From the NCBI GenBank assembly GCA_006937955.1, contig SSNP01000001.1:10760679-10824678 (forward strand): 64,000 bases of DNA, read 5' to 3'. How positions within the stretch are numbered: the first letter of the stretch is position 1; the number at the start of each line of letters is the position of its first letter. This DNA is from Pachypanchax playfairii. Its lineage: Eukaryota; Chordata; Actinopteri; Cyprinodontiformes; Aplocheilidae. A program made the translations under genes and the position numbers. The notes under the pieces were generated by a model. That model did not search any database. It was not told where the DNA came from and saw only the letters and a list, made by a program, of their open reading frames with translations. Positions 12,501 through 25,782 of the stretch are shown here, piece after piece.

Positions 12501-13307
12501 TATGACTTTAGATTCATGACTATTCAGGTTGAAACAGTTACACGCGGCCATCCTTGATTTGGAAGCACTGTAATGAGAGGAGGGTGGAAGAAAGCCACTG
12601 TAGCATACTAGCCATTTCACCATGGTGTGTGTATGTGTGCATGCCCGTACATGTGTCCCTCCATGCAAATATGAATGGTCGGCCTGTCTTGTCCAGTGGT
12701 GCGTTTTACCAGACACAGACCTTTGCTTCAGCCAAATCAGGCCTAACACAGACAGTGTGCATCCATGCCATTTTCAAGCTGCTTCAATTATATCTGCCGA
12801 CCGGCCACATATTGGCCAATTTTACAATAATAGCATATCTATTTCTGTTCTAATGGCTGACATTGCTTGGTTTATCCATGCATGTATGTAAGTGGTCGTT
12901 TATGCATAATGGTTTGGTCTGTTCCCAGCCATGTGCAATGTGCTGCAGTCTGTGTATGCGTTGCATGGACCTTACATGTAACTATGTGGCAGTCAGTAGG
13001 GTATTATTTAGTCTTAATTTAATTCAAGTCTGTATTATATTAATTTTAAAATGATAAATTAATATTTTATGGGGAGTTATGCAAGAATACTTTATAAATA
13101 TTTACACAAATATACAACTATTTACAAAGAATTGTATTGGTGGGAAACCTTACTATAAACCCCAAAGATTTTAATATGTTTGGTTTTTTACAAGGGATTA
13201 CTGAAATAGCTTGGAAAGTTCCAAAATCACTTGTTTTGTGCTTCACATTTCCACATGAGGTTTTTCTGTAAGAGAATTAGTGGGGGGAGGCTAGTGCGGT
13301 GCAGCAC
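9513..13307. other. Long AT-rich non-coding stretch
   Basis: No gene or complete transposon is recognised in about 3.8 kb. A short exon-like patch follows a CCTCCCAG acceptor near 10137, but support is weak. GT-rich stretches occur around 11570-11635 and 12620-12660. Open frames here look like chance frames. Confidence 0.35.
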
Positions 13308-13311
13308 TTAA

Positions 13312-13884
13312 AGAGGCCATTTCATACAAATTTCAGGACTTTGTGGTTATTTCTTAAGTATTAACCAGTAATATGAAACATTTCATATCTAAAAACATTA
13401 GGAAACACTGATTAACAGATCTTTCGATCTGTCTGCGTCAAAATCCCGGTGGTTCCGTCAGGCTTTCGCAGCAGCTCGTTCATATTCATTATTTGAATTT
13501 GCTGGACTCTGATTGGCTAACAAACTAGCCTATCAGAGCAAGGTATACTGTTTCCTGCCCCGCTGCGCATGGCAACATCAGACGCCATGTCTTCCTGTTT
13601 GCTACGTCTTATACTAACAGCTTTTAGCCAGCAGCATGCTAGGCGTGGTTTCAACTGCGGGAGCTGCTGAATACTAACGAACAAAGGAGTTGTGATGAAA
13701 CAGATACAGGCCGTTCGAACTCGGGAGAACTCGGGTTTTATCGCCACCTGCGTAGTTTGAGAGATAAAAACTGAAAGAGAAGTTGTTGACCTGTTTTCAC
13801 ACCCAGCATGAAGGTAAGAACACCTGTGGAGCTAAAATATTCAACAGAAACCTCAGAAAAAACGTTTTTAATGGAAGGGTCTGT
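13312..13884 (-). mobile_element. TTAA-flanked MITE, family A copy 3 (reverse)
   Basis: Reverse-oriented 573-bp copy with TTAA at 13308-13311 and 13885-13888. The right terminus is mutated (GGGTCTGT instead of GGCCTCT). Non-coding. Confidence 0.87.
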
Positions 13885-13888
13885 TTAA

Positions 13889-16239
13889 GGATCAGTATGT
13901 AGCAGTTCCAGCTGGAAGTTCATACAATTTCTTCCATAACAACAATTTATAGCAAAGTGAAAAAGTGATGTGACGGTTTTAAAATGTTTCACTTTTATGA
14001 TTTGCTTGGAAGTTTTTCTAGTGTAGAATTATGTTAAGACAAAATCCCTCACTGTGAAAAGCCATTAGCTTCTATTTGTTAGCAGAATAAATCTTTATTT
14101 TCAAACACCCGTATACAACAAGTAGATTTTTAATTGCTCTTAACCTTCTTATAGAAATCCACTATCACTTTGATGTCTGCATCCATGTGGACAGACTGTT
14201 TGAACAATGTTGGCATAAAGAAAAGTGGTTTGACTAAACAGGCTTTCAAACAGAAATCACAAATACGAATATTTTAATTGTTTAACTGTATTTTACAATC
14301 ATTAGTGGATTAACTAAACTGAAAAACTGAGGATCACAAGATCTAGTGTCATCGGTCTGAATTAACTTGTATAATAAAAAGTATTAGATTATTTTTTACG
14401 ATCAGCGGTAAACGGTTAGCTACAGAACAACTTTTTAAATTTATACGATAGCTTAAAAATAGGAGTTTGTTATCGTTACTTGCCCGACGCAGGCTCCGGA
14501 GCTGTGTGCACTTGTGAATGTTTCATGAGGGGTTTGTGCATTAGTGCAGTTCAGCCCATGACAAATGATGTTTGCGCATCTCGACTACATTTTATTTGCT
14601 GATTAATTCAGATTGTGTGTAATCACATTTTACGTTCTGGGTCCATGATCCCATGTGTGTTGGTGTGTGTGTGGATGCCTTTTGTTTCTGCAGTGTGCAC
14701 AGAGCTCAGCAAGCAGGCCTTAAACCTAAACATGGTCTAACGAAAATGTTGGTGGTGGTCATGGAGTCTGGGGATTGACTCTCTGCACAGCCCCCCTAAT
14801 AACACCAACACACACCCATACACATGAAGAGACTCTCCCATCACCCCAGCAACCCTCCGGTCTCCCCTCCTCCCCCACTCACTGCTCCACCGCTCCAAGC
14901 GCCCGCAGGCGTTGGAGATGCACGCATGCGTTGCCTCACTGTGTGGGGCTTTGTCTGTTTGTGAGCATAGATATATGGGTGCTAGCATGTGTTACTGTGT
15001 GTGTCTGTGCATTTATGTGTGGACAAAAGATGCAACTATGTGTATCTCTTCTCTCACTTGACAACTGTCACTGATGCTCGCTTTGAGCAGGTTGTGTTTG
15101 TACGTATGGTGTATTTTTCTCACTGAGACAATGTTTTTTGTTTCCAAATGCACAAAAAACATGAGCCCTCTATGACAGCATGCCAAAGCATCTACTTTAT
15201 ATGCCCTCAAACTGGCATTTGTTCAGTTTGATGACTTGTGTGGCACCAGGTTCCTTCACAAACCTTTACACCTGTGCAGACACATCTCAATCGTATGCAG
15301 TGTTTCAGGAATATTTCCCACAAGCAGGTATAAGTAATGCTTAAATATTTCAAGATTTCAGTATGAGAGTATTGCACATAATTTTAAAAAATTCAGCAAA
15401 TTCCTTCATAGAATGTTAGAAACTTCCCGACAGTAACAGAAACTATTTCACAAAGACCATCCAACACAGGCAGTGAAGCAAAATGTGAAAGGATTGTGTG
15501 TGATATTCTCAAGATTTAGTCACATACAGAAATTATATTAGTCATTTAGAGCTTTGCAAAATGGGTTAAAATAAATAGTGAGCATTTTCGGTTAGCAGAA
15601 TTGAAGCTAACCATGCAGAAGTTATGAACAATAAAGTCAGGCATACCATTTGTCATGACATTAGACTGAAAGAAGAAGAGCCACTGAAGCAAATTTAACC
15701 AGTAATAAGTAACTTTTCCACTTTTCCCACCCAGGGGTTAAAAGCGTAATTACAACTGTCGTAAACAACCATTGCTCGAACCGGCTTTGCAGATTACGAT
15801 GTCGTTAGACAAGATAGTGTGTTTTTACTTAAAAGTCCAGCAGCAACGATGCAAGGTGAGAGCTTGACTTCTCTCAGCTCATTCCAACGAGTCTAGGCCT
15901 TGCCGATCTTTATTCTGGTTTTTGACTTTTCCCTGTCTTGCTCAAGCTTTCTTTGCCTCGCCTCAGAAGACATTACTCTTTTCCTTTTTCTTTCATGTTC
16001 CGACATGATGCCAATGGAAAGCAAACTCCGGTCAGTGTGCCAAAAAGCTAACTGCTAGCCTTTATAGGAGCGAATGGCAACTGCTGCTACAACAAACAGC
16101 TGTTGCTGTAACGCAGAAAAGAAACCGCACCACTCACAGCAGCAACCCGAACCACTGAAGTTGTTCAGAGTGTCTAATAGTATCCACTTAGACATTTTAA
16201 AACAGTAGCTTCAAGTTTTAAAAGTTATTTAGTACTTCT
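13889..16239. other. Non-coding sequence
   Basis: No gene is seen. GT/TG-rich patches occur around 14656-14675 and 14990-15020. The sequence just right of A3 (GGATCAGTATGTAGCAG) faintly resembles the family D terminus but has no partner end. Confidence 0.35.
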
Positions 16240-16243
16240 TTAA

Positions 16244-17074
16244 AGGTGGTATATGGAACTTGAACAGAATAACACGGCACAAAGCCTTCAGCCATCTGGG
16301 TGCCAGGCTCATTAACCCTCCCCCCGCGCGCGCTCCGATGCTGAGGTCGACCAATATTCCTCATCAAACCCACTCGGATCCCCGATCCGAGCAGGACAAT
16401 AAAATATCATGAGTTCAACTCACTAATCATGCTCTCCAGCCCCGCTGATCACACACTGATTCTAATAAAAGCAGCTCCTACCTGTTTGAAGCGTAGTCAA
16501 TGATTCAGTCCGTAGCAAAGAGCTCATAGTTGTCCCACGGATCCAAAACTTCCTGCAGTCCCTCTTAAGATCCTCTCTCCTCCTCACACACCATCCTGCA
16601 CACACCACCTATCTAATAAAATCAAAAAAAGCAATAAAATCCTCTGTGGTGTGTCTTCCAGTCGAAAAAGTGTCCCTAAGCGTTCATCCACTTCATCAAC
16701 ATGTAGCTACATATTAGCTAGCTGCTAATAAAAACGTTTCCACACAACCCTCTATAGCAAGCAAATAAGATATATAATCACCACATGTCCCCGGTGCTTC
16801 CAGCTGCTTGACCTGCAGACTCCACAGTACCAGCCTCACTGTGCTGGATTATTTACGGTATTAGGCAACCCAAAATGGTGCCTGCTGCTCTGCCAACTAT
16901 TGGCTGGTAGATGTAAAAAAACGTCAATGTCGTGCCCGTCAAAATTGATGTTTTATAATATTTTACTTCAAATCAAATTTTTAAAGGAAATAGGGTATTT
17001 TTTATTCTACAACCCTTGAAAGCATTATTTTATGAAAAATATTGCTTTTTCTGAAAATATTCCATATCCCACCT
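16244..17074. mobile_element. TTAA-flanked MITE, family E copy 1
   Basis: The left end AGGTGGTATATGGAA and the inverted right end AGGTGGGATATGGAA match at 14 of 15 positions. TTAA is at 16240-16243, and TTAA at about 17074-17077 abuts the right end with one T missing. Length is about 831 bp with no transposase. A diverged partial copy in the opposite orientation lies at 25150-25365, sharing the CCTAATACGGTAAATA segment. Confidence 0.7.
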
Positions 17075-17392
17075 TAAAATATACTTTTCTCTACTAGACC
17101 AATAAGGGATGATAACATTTATATGAATAACACAATGACAAACTGTTGAAATGTAGCAAATTTCTTTCTCGAAACAATTGTAGCTTTCCTTGACACATTT
17201 ACCATGTCATCGAGTTATTTCCCTTTACAACTCAAGGCCGAAGGGACGACGGAATCAGACGAAGTATCTATGTATAGGACAACCCATTGAAAAAAATATA
17301 TAAATATGTTTTTGTGCACAAAATAATAGTGAGCATTTGTAGTAGTCAAAGTAGTCTGCTATGCTATTGTTATTATCATTGATTAATTTTAA

Positions 17393-18110
17393 AGGTACAG
17401 TATGTAAGAATTAGCCCTGGTCGTCAAATCCAAATCCTGCAGTTCATGTAGAAAAAAAAAAGTCTGCTCTCAGTCACTCCCCCCCTCCCCTCCCTGATTT
17501 TTCTGTTGAGATGCCAGTTCTGATGTTGTTCCTCGTTTAGTTTCTCTTGTATTTTTTCAATTTTTGGGAATATCTGAAGGTCTATTTGTTGAATGTTGAG
17601 TTTTCCTAAATGCGTGTGAACGCCCCATCATGTGCAGCTCGGCTGCTCAGTTGGAAGGATGTGGTGGTTTCTTACTTTTTGCTGCCGCTCGTTGTGGAAT
17701 TACAGCTGCTTGTGTTGAAGACTTGGCAGCCTTGCAGACTCACATGTGATTCGTTATGGAACCAGGAAGTCTGGACGTGTAAATAATGATTACGGTCTGG
17801 GCTAGCTTGTTTAAAATGACAGAAACAAGCGACTATCCAGCTGGCTGAGATCAAGATCTGATACAATGTGACTTTGTTTTCAACATCGGTGGGACATTAA
17901 ACTGTTGTGATTATTTCACTGTAAAACTCTTACATACTATATTTTAAACTAAAGGGGATAATTTCCTCAGTTTGTTGTTCCAATTCAGTCCAATGACTGA
18001 ATGTTTTTGAACAAGGTGAGAAAAACATTTAAAAAGCTTCTTAAAGGTTTGTTTTTTTTCTACATGAACTCGGATTTGACGACAAGGTCTAATTCTTACA
18101 TACTGTACCT
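17393..18110. mobile_element. TTAA-flanked MITE, family D, about 60-bp inverted ends
   Basis: The left arm starts AGGTACAGTATGTAAGAATT and the right arm is its inverse. Similarity extends about 60 bp through GTCGTCAAATCC and TTCATGTAGAAAAA with one indel. TTAA lies at 17389-17392 and 18111-18114. The 718-bp body has no transposase frame. The long, well-kept arms suggest a comparatively young insertion. Confidence 0.82.
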
Positions 18111-18114
18111 TTAA

Positions 18115-21100
18115 GCATTAGCTGATAGTTGTTAAGATTGTATCCAAAATGTTTAAAAATAGCATTGTTTTACTGTGGTAAGTCAGTTATTTTCTTACTG
18201 CAACAGTTAATTTGTTTCTAGATTCAACACAAGCTCTACATTCGGTTAGATTTCCAATCTTACCCTCTGCTTATCTATAAGTGTCAGCAGCAACAGCCCT
18301 GGTCTAACCTTCACCTTAAGAACCAGCAACGTTTCAAGGGTTCTCCCAAATCTAAACCCATTCAGCAGAGTTTCAATCCCTTCCACAGTTTCAGTCCCAA
18401 CTACAGCACCAGCCAGGGCTTTCATGTGCGACTGACACATAAATAACCAAGCCTGTCCGCCACCCAGGCAAATTCAAATGCACCTGTCAAAGTGATGAAG
18501 CACCCGCCCGCAGGGAAGCATTGTTTACATTTTCACTCCACTCTTTCCAAAAGTGCGATTCTAATTATTTTCCCACTGTAAATTAAAGCCAAGTGGGACA
18601 GAACTACAAACCAAAAGGATCACGCCAGTCAAGGAAAGTCCTGCCTTTTCGCAGAATATATGAGTTGATGGCGCTATATGGGGGGAAAAAAGTTGAAAAA
18701 AGATGTGGGTAGTAGACCCTCAAAAGTCTGTAACTTCTTTTCTCTTTGTAGAAGATGGCAAGAAAGATAAGGGCGAAAGAAGAAAGAGGTGTACAGCATC
18801 AAGGACACTAGTCGTATAGAAAGATTAACACTATGGTGGACTTTAACCATCAACCTCATAATAATATGTAGGAAAACATTTAGCAATATATCATAATGTG
18901 CAAAGGACCAAGGAAAAAAGAGTTTGAAAGGATATTTAACTAATACTTTCGCTTTTATTGTGAAAATGTGAGTCTGATGAGGTCAATGAAAGAAAAGACA
19001 ATAAAAGTTAATTTACTCAGGAATGCTATGTCTTTAAGAAGTTTTTTGTGAATATTTAAATTGGAGGATCTAGGAAAGAGAGCGTTTATCAATGGTAATT
19101 ATGACTATCTAGTTTGGATCAATCATTTAAAGATCAAGGGGACTGACAAGTCTGTTGGTGTTGATGCCTTAGGCTCTTGTTCTGGACAGTCGCCAGCTTC
19201 TCTGCTCATGCAAACTTCTGCTTCTTTTCCTCGTCTCTCAGGAGGACACGTTATATATGACATATATCAGATACACAAACAAGTGTCTTAAAACTTCAAG
19301 TTTGGTTGACACGCATTAATACACCCTTTCCTCAGTATGGTCTCAATATTTATTTCCATAAATTAGCTCTATCTGCAGCTGTACTGATTCGTGTTTATTA
19401 ACCAGTGATTGGTCTCCCCCTTTACAACAATTTTCAACCCCCAAAAAAGTGGATTAACAGACACATTACTTGATGGGGAGGGTTTGCCAATCTCCCTCAG
19501 GCCCAGTTCCTTGTTTGACACAATGTTTTGATCACTGCTGAGAAGCAAAGTTTGTTACAAGGTCAAGCTTAAGAACTGCTTTGGCAAACCAGATGGTGTC
19601 ACCATCCCAAAAAAAAAACAAACAATAAAAATTTTATTATTTTTAGTAACCAGTCAACTCTTGACATTGTGTTTACAGATGGTCAATCAACATATTACTA
19701 GACTAAGAAACTTATACACAAGTTGAAACTTAATTCAGCTCAATTCAATCAGCTTTATTTATAAAGTGCCAGTTCAAAGATTATAAAGAGGGCCCCCTAG
19801 TGGTTGGCTGCAGTAGAAGTTTTAGGTCCCGCCCCCTCCATATATAGCAATAGGACATTTTTCAATTGTTTGTTTTTTTATTATTGTTTTCCTTTTGTTG
19901 TTTCATCTAGGTCTTACTTTGATGCTGCATATTCAGATTTTTGTTTTTTTAATATGCTTAGTTTTAATTTAGTTTTACATTTCTAAATACCATTTAAATC
20001 TGTCAGTCTGTCTGTCCGTCCATCCATCCATCCTGTTCCATCTTTGTAAACACAAATGGGTAAAAATACAGTTTGTTTACGCAACACCTTTTACTTGAAA
20101 TATTTTGTAAAATGACTAAAGATTAACAGTAAATATCTTTGAGAGCCTTTAAACCCAAAGCTTCCATAACTTGTACTTTTGTCACATAAATTGTATGTCA
20201 TTTTAAATTTATATATATATTTTTAAATAACCTTTTTAGTCAGTTATAGTGTGGTATTTGCTGTAATAAATAAATAAATAAACAAAGTATTTGCTGCCGA
20301 TCATTGCAAGGTCTCCCTTGAAAAAGAGATTTGAAATTTTCAGTTGGATCTTCCTGGTTGAATAAAGTTTCTAATATTTTCTCTTGACTCTATCAACCTC
20401 AACCAAAAGATTTCAAAAAATGGCTAGCATGAAGTCAAATACTACTTGTGGGATTTGTTTACACTAAAATGACTGGGAGGCCAACCAAAGGTTGTTCACC
20501 ATGTTTCAGTTTTTCACAAATCCATAACTAAAAGGTGTTATGTTTGACAGACTGACTGCTTTACTTTGTCTTCATTGGAGGTTTGCTGGGATTTGCTAGG
20601 TGTGAAATCATATTTTTTCCAGAAAGAAAAGACTGTCTTGGGTGAATCGTTGAGCCATGTCGGCAGATGTGTCATCCCCACTTCCTGAACCCGTGCCCCT
20701 CCCTCCCAACGTGCATTTGTGGTAATGTCTACAAATTTTTAGATTTATGTCCCTGCTGGAAAACATGGTTTGCCGTTTATAGCTCTCCACTAAAAGAAAT
20801 AAGAGCCGTCTTTCCTGATACAAGTCAAAGGACTGATGCAGACTCAATCAGATTTCTAAATACAGACCTCAACAATAAATCCTGGCTTTATTGGGTTTGA
20901 ATTGGGTTAACTCACTTGAATGCTATCTGCTTAACCCACAGCTGGCCTGTCTGCTCTATGCAGCCATTGAACCTAAATCAGTCATTTAGTGCTATCAAAT
21001 GGAACAATGGTGGAGTGGAGAGAGCACTCAAACTATAGGGCTAGAAGCCAGGCTAGCACCATAACGCAACACAACAGACCATACACAACAGAGTGGAGCT

Positions 21101-22600
21101 GAGCAGACAGGCCTTCTAATGCTCTTTTCCTTTTTGTGTCCCAGCAGTGATGCTTCCTGAGAGCCATGGTGCGTTGCATGAAATGGCATCATCCAAACTG
21201 AACGCACAAACACCTTTTCAAGCTTTTGTCTTGTCTTGTCAGCTCAATTTCACGTGCTAATTAGTGTAGGATGGTAGCATGGCTAACATAAAAAACCTAT
21301 TTTCATGCAAGCCAAAATACATACTCATGCAAACCACATCGGAGAATTTAAGCAGGTGCGTTTAACCAAATTGACGTATAGTATAGAAACAGTATTTATT
21401 GTGTTTGTATCATCAAAATACAGCTTGGTTTCAAATATTTCGGGTGAGGGGCCTTATTTGGATCATATGTGTACTTGTGTTGGCCATTAGAGCCACTTTC
21501 CTGATAATTGTTGGACATTTATGGAAAAGAGTTACTTACTAAGGGTTAGCTGCTAAAATGCAAAAGCATTTCATTGAATTGTAGTACGTATGAAAACTAT
21601 TTTATACTCTTAAGAACATGTTGCATCCTATGCCAACTTGTCTACTTTTAGTGCTCTTGGAGTTTCTGGCACAATTCATAAGCTTTCAATGTTCACGGAG
21701 GAATAAAACCATTCAAGTAGGTAAAAGCTCCAGCGGCACTTGAGTTATTTAAAGGAGACGCCTTGTTTAACCCTTTTACCTTCTGGTCAGTCAGTAAGAC
21801 ACATAAAATATAGGGATGGGGAGAACAAATTATACATAATGACCTTACATTATCCAGTCATTACTCAATAATGAAATAAATTCTTAAACAATGATAATTA
21901 CCTTGTATTCATGCTAAGACAAAGTTCCATTCATGTTTGTCTTAGTGTGGAACTTTTAGGATTAACTGATTAAAACATTATTTACCACCATGTTGTGGTT
22001 TTCCGTGTTCATCGGGTTCTTCATCCTATCAGCTTTACTTCCTGTACTAATCTGGCTTTGGCTGAGATGAGAGTTTATGATCAACCTGATGGTCCTGTAC
22101 CTGGCTGCTGTTTAACTTTTTCATGGCTTACAGAGGCAGCAAGGGTGTGTTTGGATTTCACACACTGATCCTACATTTTGATCTAGGTTTTATTCAGTAA
22201 ATAATATAAGTGACAGCTTCATTATCAAATTTCCCCCCAAAAAAAAGATTGATTGGTAGAGCAGCCATGTGTCAGTGTAAGATTGGGATTAATGCTCAAT
22301 CCATCAGTTTGTGTTTTAGGGAACTGAAATAGATTTAACTCTTAGATGAAAAGTTTACTAACGGGTTTGTTTCTTCTGTCTTCCACTTTAAAAACATTTG
22401 AAAGGTTATACGATGGTATGGTATAACCCTGCTTCTGGTGCTGCCCCTGAACTTTAGCAGTATGGTTTTCTCGTTAGCGATATCTATAGTATGGTACAAA
22501 TTTTGCTTGACCACATTACTTTGCATTGTACCTCAATATGATAAATCAAACCTTTCTTCTCTTGCACTTTATCAGACTGTTGGGAGTGTATCATGATGTA
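18115..22600. other. Non-coding sequence with an exon-like patch
   Basis: An open frame of 74 codons after a TTTCTAG acceptor (18222-18443) is possible coding or chance. A short fragment of the teleost repeat ending CAGCTTTATTTATAAAG lies near 19740-19785. AT-rich and (AAAT)n tracts occur at 20208-20222 and 20266-20285. No other gene is recognised. Confidence 0.35.
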
Positions 22601-22602
22601 TA

Positions 22603-23173
22603 CACTCTCAGAAATAGAGGTACGAGACAAGAACATTTTTGTACCTATAGGTAAATTGTTTTAAAATGTTGCCTCAAAAGTACAATATTGGTCTTTAAAA
22701 GGTCAGAAATACCCCTCTGAAATGCCCCTCTTCAAATTGATATAAAGTACAAATTTGTACCATTTCAACTGCACCTGCAACCCTGGCCAAGGCTGGTTAA
22801 TCTAAATGTAATTAAGTTTCATACATCATTTTCAATATTATGGTTTACATGTTGGTTTTAGACTTCAAAATGTGGCATAATTTTACTCTTTTAGTGGAAC
22901 AACTTTATAAGGTACAAAAATGGACCTGGACTACAGGGTACACCCCCAGCGACAAGAATTTGTACCCTTCTTGTCGCTATTGAGATTAACCAGCCTTGGC
23001 CAGGGTTGCAATGGCAGTTGAAATGGTACAAATTTGTACTTTATATAATTTGGACCATCAGTGGGGCATTTCTGACCTTTTAAAGACCAATATTGTACTT
23101 TTGAGGGAACATTTAAAAAAAATGTACCTATAGGTACAAAAATGTTCTTGTCTCGTACCTCTATTTCTGAGTG
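22603..23173. mobile_element. Foldback element F1 with about 200-bp inverted arms
   Basis: The left arm (22603 to about 22806) and right arm (about 22981 to 23173) are near-complementary along their length. Both carry the short palindromes GTACAAATTTGTAC and GTACCTATAGG(T/...)-type words. TA occurs at 22601-22602 and 23174-23175, consistent with a TA target as in Tc1/mariner-type MITEs. The spacer of about 175 bp has no open frame. A single left arm of the same family lies at 25465-25690. Confidence 0.82.
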
Positions 23174-23175
23174 TA

Positions 23176-24571
23176 TCATATAAACCACAGAACAGGGATG
23201 TATAACCTTTGTAAGTAATGATACTGCACTGTTCTCCATCTGAGGGGGCATTTTGTAATTAAATATTGGACGATTGTTCATTATGTCAACACACTAGCTA
23301 AAAGACTGACTGCTAACTTTGTAACAAAGGAAGCAATCACTTTCTCACATTCTCAGCTGGGTTTTCTGAAAATGTAAAAAAAAACAAAAAACAAAGGATT
23401 TCAGCATTCACGTGCTATCCAAACAGATTGATTGCTGCCTTGCAGAGGTGCTGATTACTTAAAAAAACTCAGGTAATCAGTTACCTCCAGTGTGGGCTGA
23501 GGCCAAGCCAGAGGCAAAGTGCAGCTGAGGCGATTTCACTAATGAGAGTCTAAATTAGCTTTGAAGAGACGCATCCCAGCATCACTTTCTAACCCTGCAC
23601 TCTACATCACAAGCACAAACACATGCACACACTTACTTCTGTGACTCTTTGACACTTTGACAGTAAGGGCCTTTGTACTCACTTGTACTTTGGGCTTTGC
23701 ACTTCATGCTACACCTCTAATTACAAGTGTGGTAATAGCTCCACTGTTTTCTCAATGAATTGCCTAGAGTTGTGTTTGGCCAACCGTTTATAAGTGTAGG
23801 GGTGACATCGTAACGCCACCTCTCCTTCAGCTTGACCCAACCACTCACTGCCTGCTGAATAACTTGGCTTTTGTATCCATTTATTTTTTTCTATATTTTT
23901 TGACCAAATCATATTTACACAGCCAATTAGGGAGTCACCTTGAAAAACTTTGTTCTTTTTTGTTATTCTGGCCATGTGGACGTGTGTGGCTGTATGTGTT
24001 TTGTGTACAGCTCATTGGTGTGACTCAGCTGCTCTTGTAAAATTTAAATCAGGGCCCCTAAAGTACAAGCATCAGGACATAAAATAATACAGACACCAAA
24101 AGGAGAGCTGAATTTAGACTTTATTTAAACAAGAAAGAAAGGATTGGACATGTACATGCACTATTTCCCCTCTTTTTTTTTTTCTAAAATACTATATAAG
24201 CTCTATCTCCATTAGATATCCCAGCCTTCACCCATAAACCCTCTCAGGGAGCGAAAGAGCTTCCATGATCTTCACACATGGATGACTTCAAGTTAGATGA
24301 CCTATATAACATGTTACATGCCCCACTAGCTCCCATGTCTCACCCTGATACAGAAGAGCAGCACATTACAGGTGTGTCAGTTTCCAAAACATGCAGAAAG
24401 GGAAAGAGATTCACAAATAGGGCATCCAACCACATGTGATCATAAACACAACCTGTCTTCATACCTGCTACAGATCAGGTCTCACAGGACTCATATTTTA
24501 CAGCAGTGGAGCTTAGATGATGCCTTTTAGATTTATAAAACTGTATTTTCCCCATCATGTCTCTGATTGAG
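23176..24571. other. Intron-like sequence before exon candidate 2
   Basis: No gene is seen. A complex block at about 23430-23600 (with GATTACTT and CAGGTAATCAG words) may be conserved non-coding sequence. The stretch ends in the acceptor of the exon at 24575. Confidence 0.35.
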
Positions 24572-24574
24572 CAG

Positions 24575-24775
24575 GTGGCTGTTTATGACTATATCTGGAC
24601 AGCCGGAGACTCCCTAACCAGCTCTGCAGCCCCCACTGATGAGCCCAACAGGGAGGCTGGACCACTACCCGAGGGTGAGACCAGCACCCATGTCATCATC
24701 TATACTCTCTACATGAGTGGGCTGAAGCAAAAATACAGGCACTTCCTCCGACAACCAGATGGGGCTATCATTGAG
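24575..24775 (+). CDS. Coding exon candidate 2 of the unidentified split gene
   Basis: The exon lies between a tandem acceptor (GAGCAG, giving a start at 24572 or 24575, both in frame) and a GAG/GTGAGA donor. It encodes 67 or 68 residues in phase 0. The peptide runs from VYDYIWTAGDSL through a Pro/Glu-rich segment (about residues 20-37) to HVIIYTLYMSGL and RHFLRQPDGAIIE. The mix of aromatic and hydrophobic residues in the second half suggests a beta-strand domain edge. The family is not recognised. Phase 0 at both ends is compatible with the exons at 747-906 and 34835-34967. The open frame and borders are seen; gene membership is inferred. Confidence 0.6.
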
Positions 24776-25149
24776 GTGAGACATCACTAAAAGAATGAGA
24801 AGGTTTCTTAAAGAACCAAAATGTGCTGAAGAAAAAAATCCTGCTGTTTGTAAGATTTATTCCTCCGATAAAAGATGATTGTGGAGATTTTTACTTCCAG
24901 TGTTCCATATTATAGTAGCTGTATTTCTTTTCATACATCTTAAGATGATGCTTCATATTTTGTTTCTTTGTTTTTTTTTCCTTTTAAGTCAGTATTGTGA
25001 GAGAGATGTATTTCTGCAATTTGGCCTTCATCCATTAACTGTGATCAAAGTAGCGTTTATAGTCGATTAAAGGTTGAATAGGGAACCAGTTTAAAAAGAT
25101 ATATTTAAAAAAATACCTCCACAAGGTGTTTAAGGAGGGGCAGAATGAA
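24776..25149. other. Intron-like sequence
   Basis: AT-rich sequence after the donor at 24776 with a polypyrimidine tract near 24968. Nothing else is recognised. Confidence 0.4.
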
Positions 25150-25365
25150 AGTACAGTATTTCCCTTAAAATTATATTATAAGTAAAATATAATAAAATGT
25201 TTATTCTGACCAGCACAACTTTGGCATTATGTTTACATCTACCGGCCAATAGCGGCACCATTGCAGGTCGCCTAATACGGTAAATAGTCAGTTCGGTGAA
25301 GCAAAAAGGGCGGAGTCGGCAAGTCAAACAGCTGCGAAGATCAAAATCAGAGTGAGTTTAGGTGA
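25150..25365 (-). mobile_element. Fragment of family E MITE
   Basis: In reverse orientation it aligns with the right part of the element at 16244-17074: ACATCTACC-GGCCAATAG, GGCACCATT and CCTAATACGGTAAATA occur in the same order. Termini are lost, so borders are approximate. Confidence 0.55.
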
Positions 25366-25464
25366 AGCTACAATAGATGAACCCGAATAAAAAATTTTCA
25401 CAGCATTAAAACAAACAAACCTGGCATCCCCACAGGATGCCACAGTGTTGCAACTTGTGTTCCA

Positions 25465-25690
25465 CACTCTCAGAAATAGAGGTACGAGACAAGGACATTT
25501 TTGTACCTATAGGTAAATTGTTTTAAAATGTTCCCTTAAAAGTACAATACTAGTCTTTAAAAGGTCAGAAATGCCCCTTAGAGTGTTCAAATTGATATAA
25601 AGTACAAATTTGTACCATTTCAACTGCACCTGCAACCCTGACCAAGGCTGGTTAATCTAAATGTAATTAAGTTTCATCCATCATTTTCAA
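25465..25690. mobile_element. Solo arm of foldback family F
   Basis: Nearly identical to the left arm of the element at 22603, starting CACTCTCAGAAATAG and running 20-30 bases past the inverted arm. The spacer and right arm are absent, leaving a half-element. Confidence 0.8.
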
Positions 25691-25782
25691 AAAATGGAGA
25701 ACCCATAAACATGTGTAAACTTTTGAAAAGTGTGTATGTGAGTATAACTGGGTTGTTAGTGGGAGTTGGTAATGTTACTTAA

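Noticed and set aside
13885..13935. Sequence right of A3 resembling the family D terminus
   Set aside because: Only about a dozen matching bases and no opposite end.
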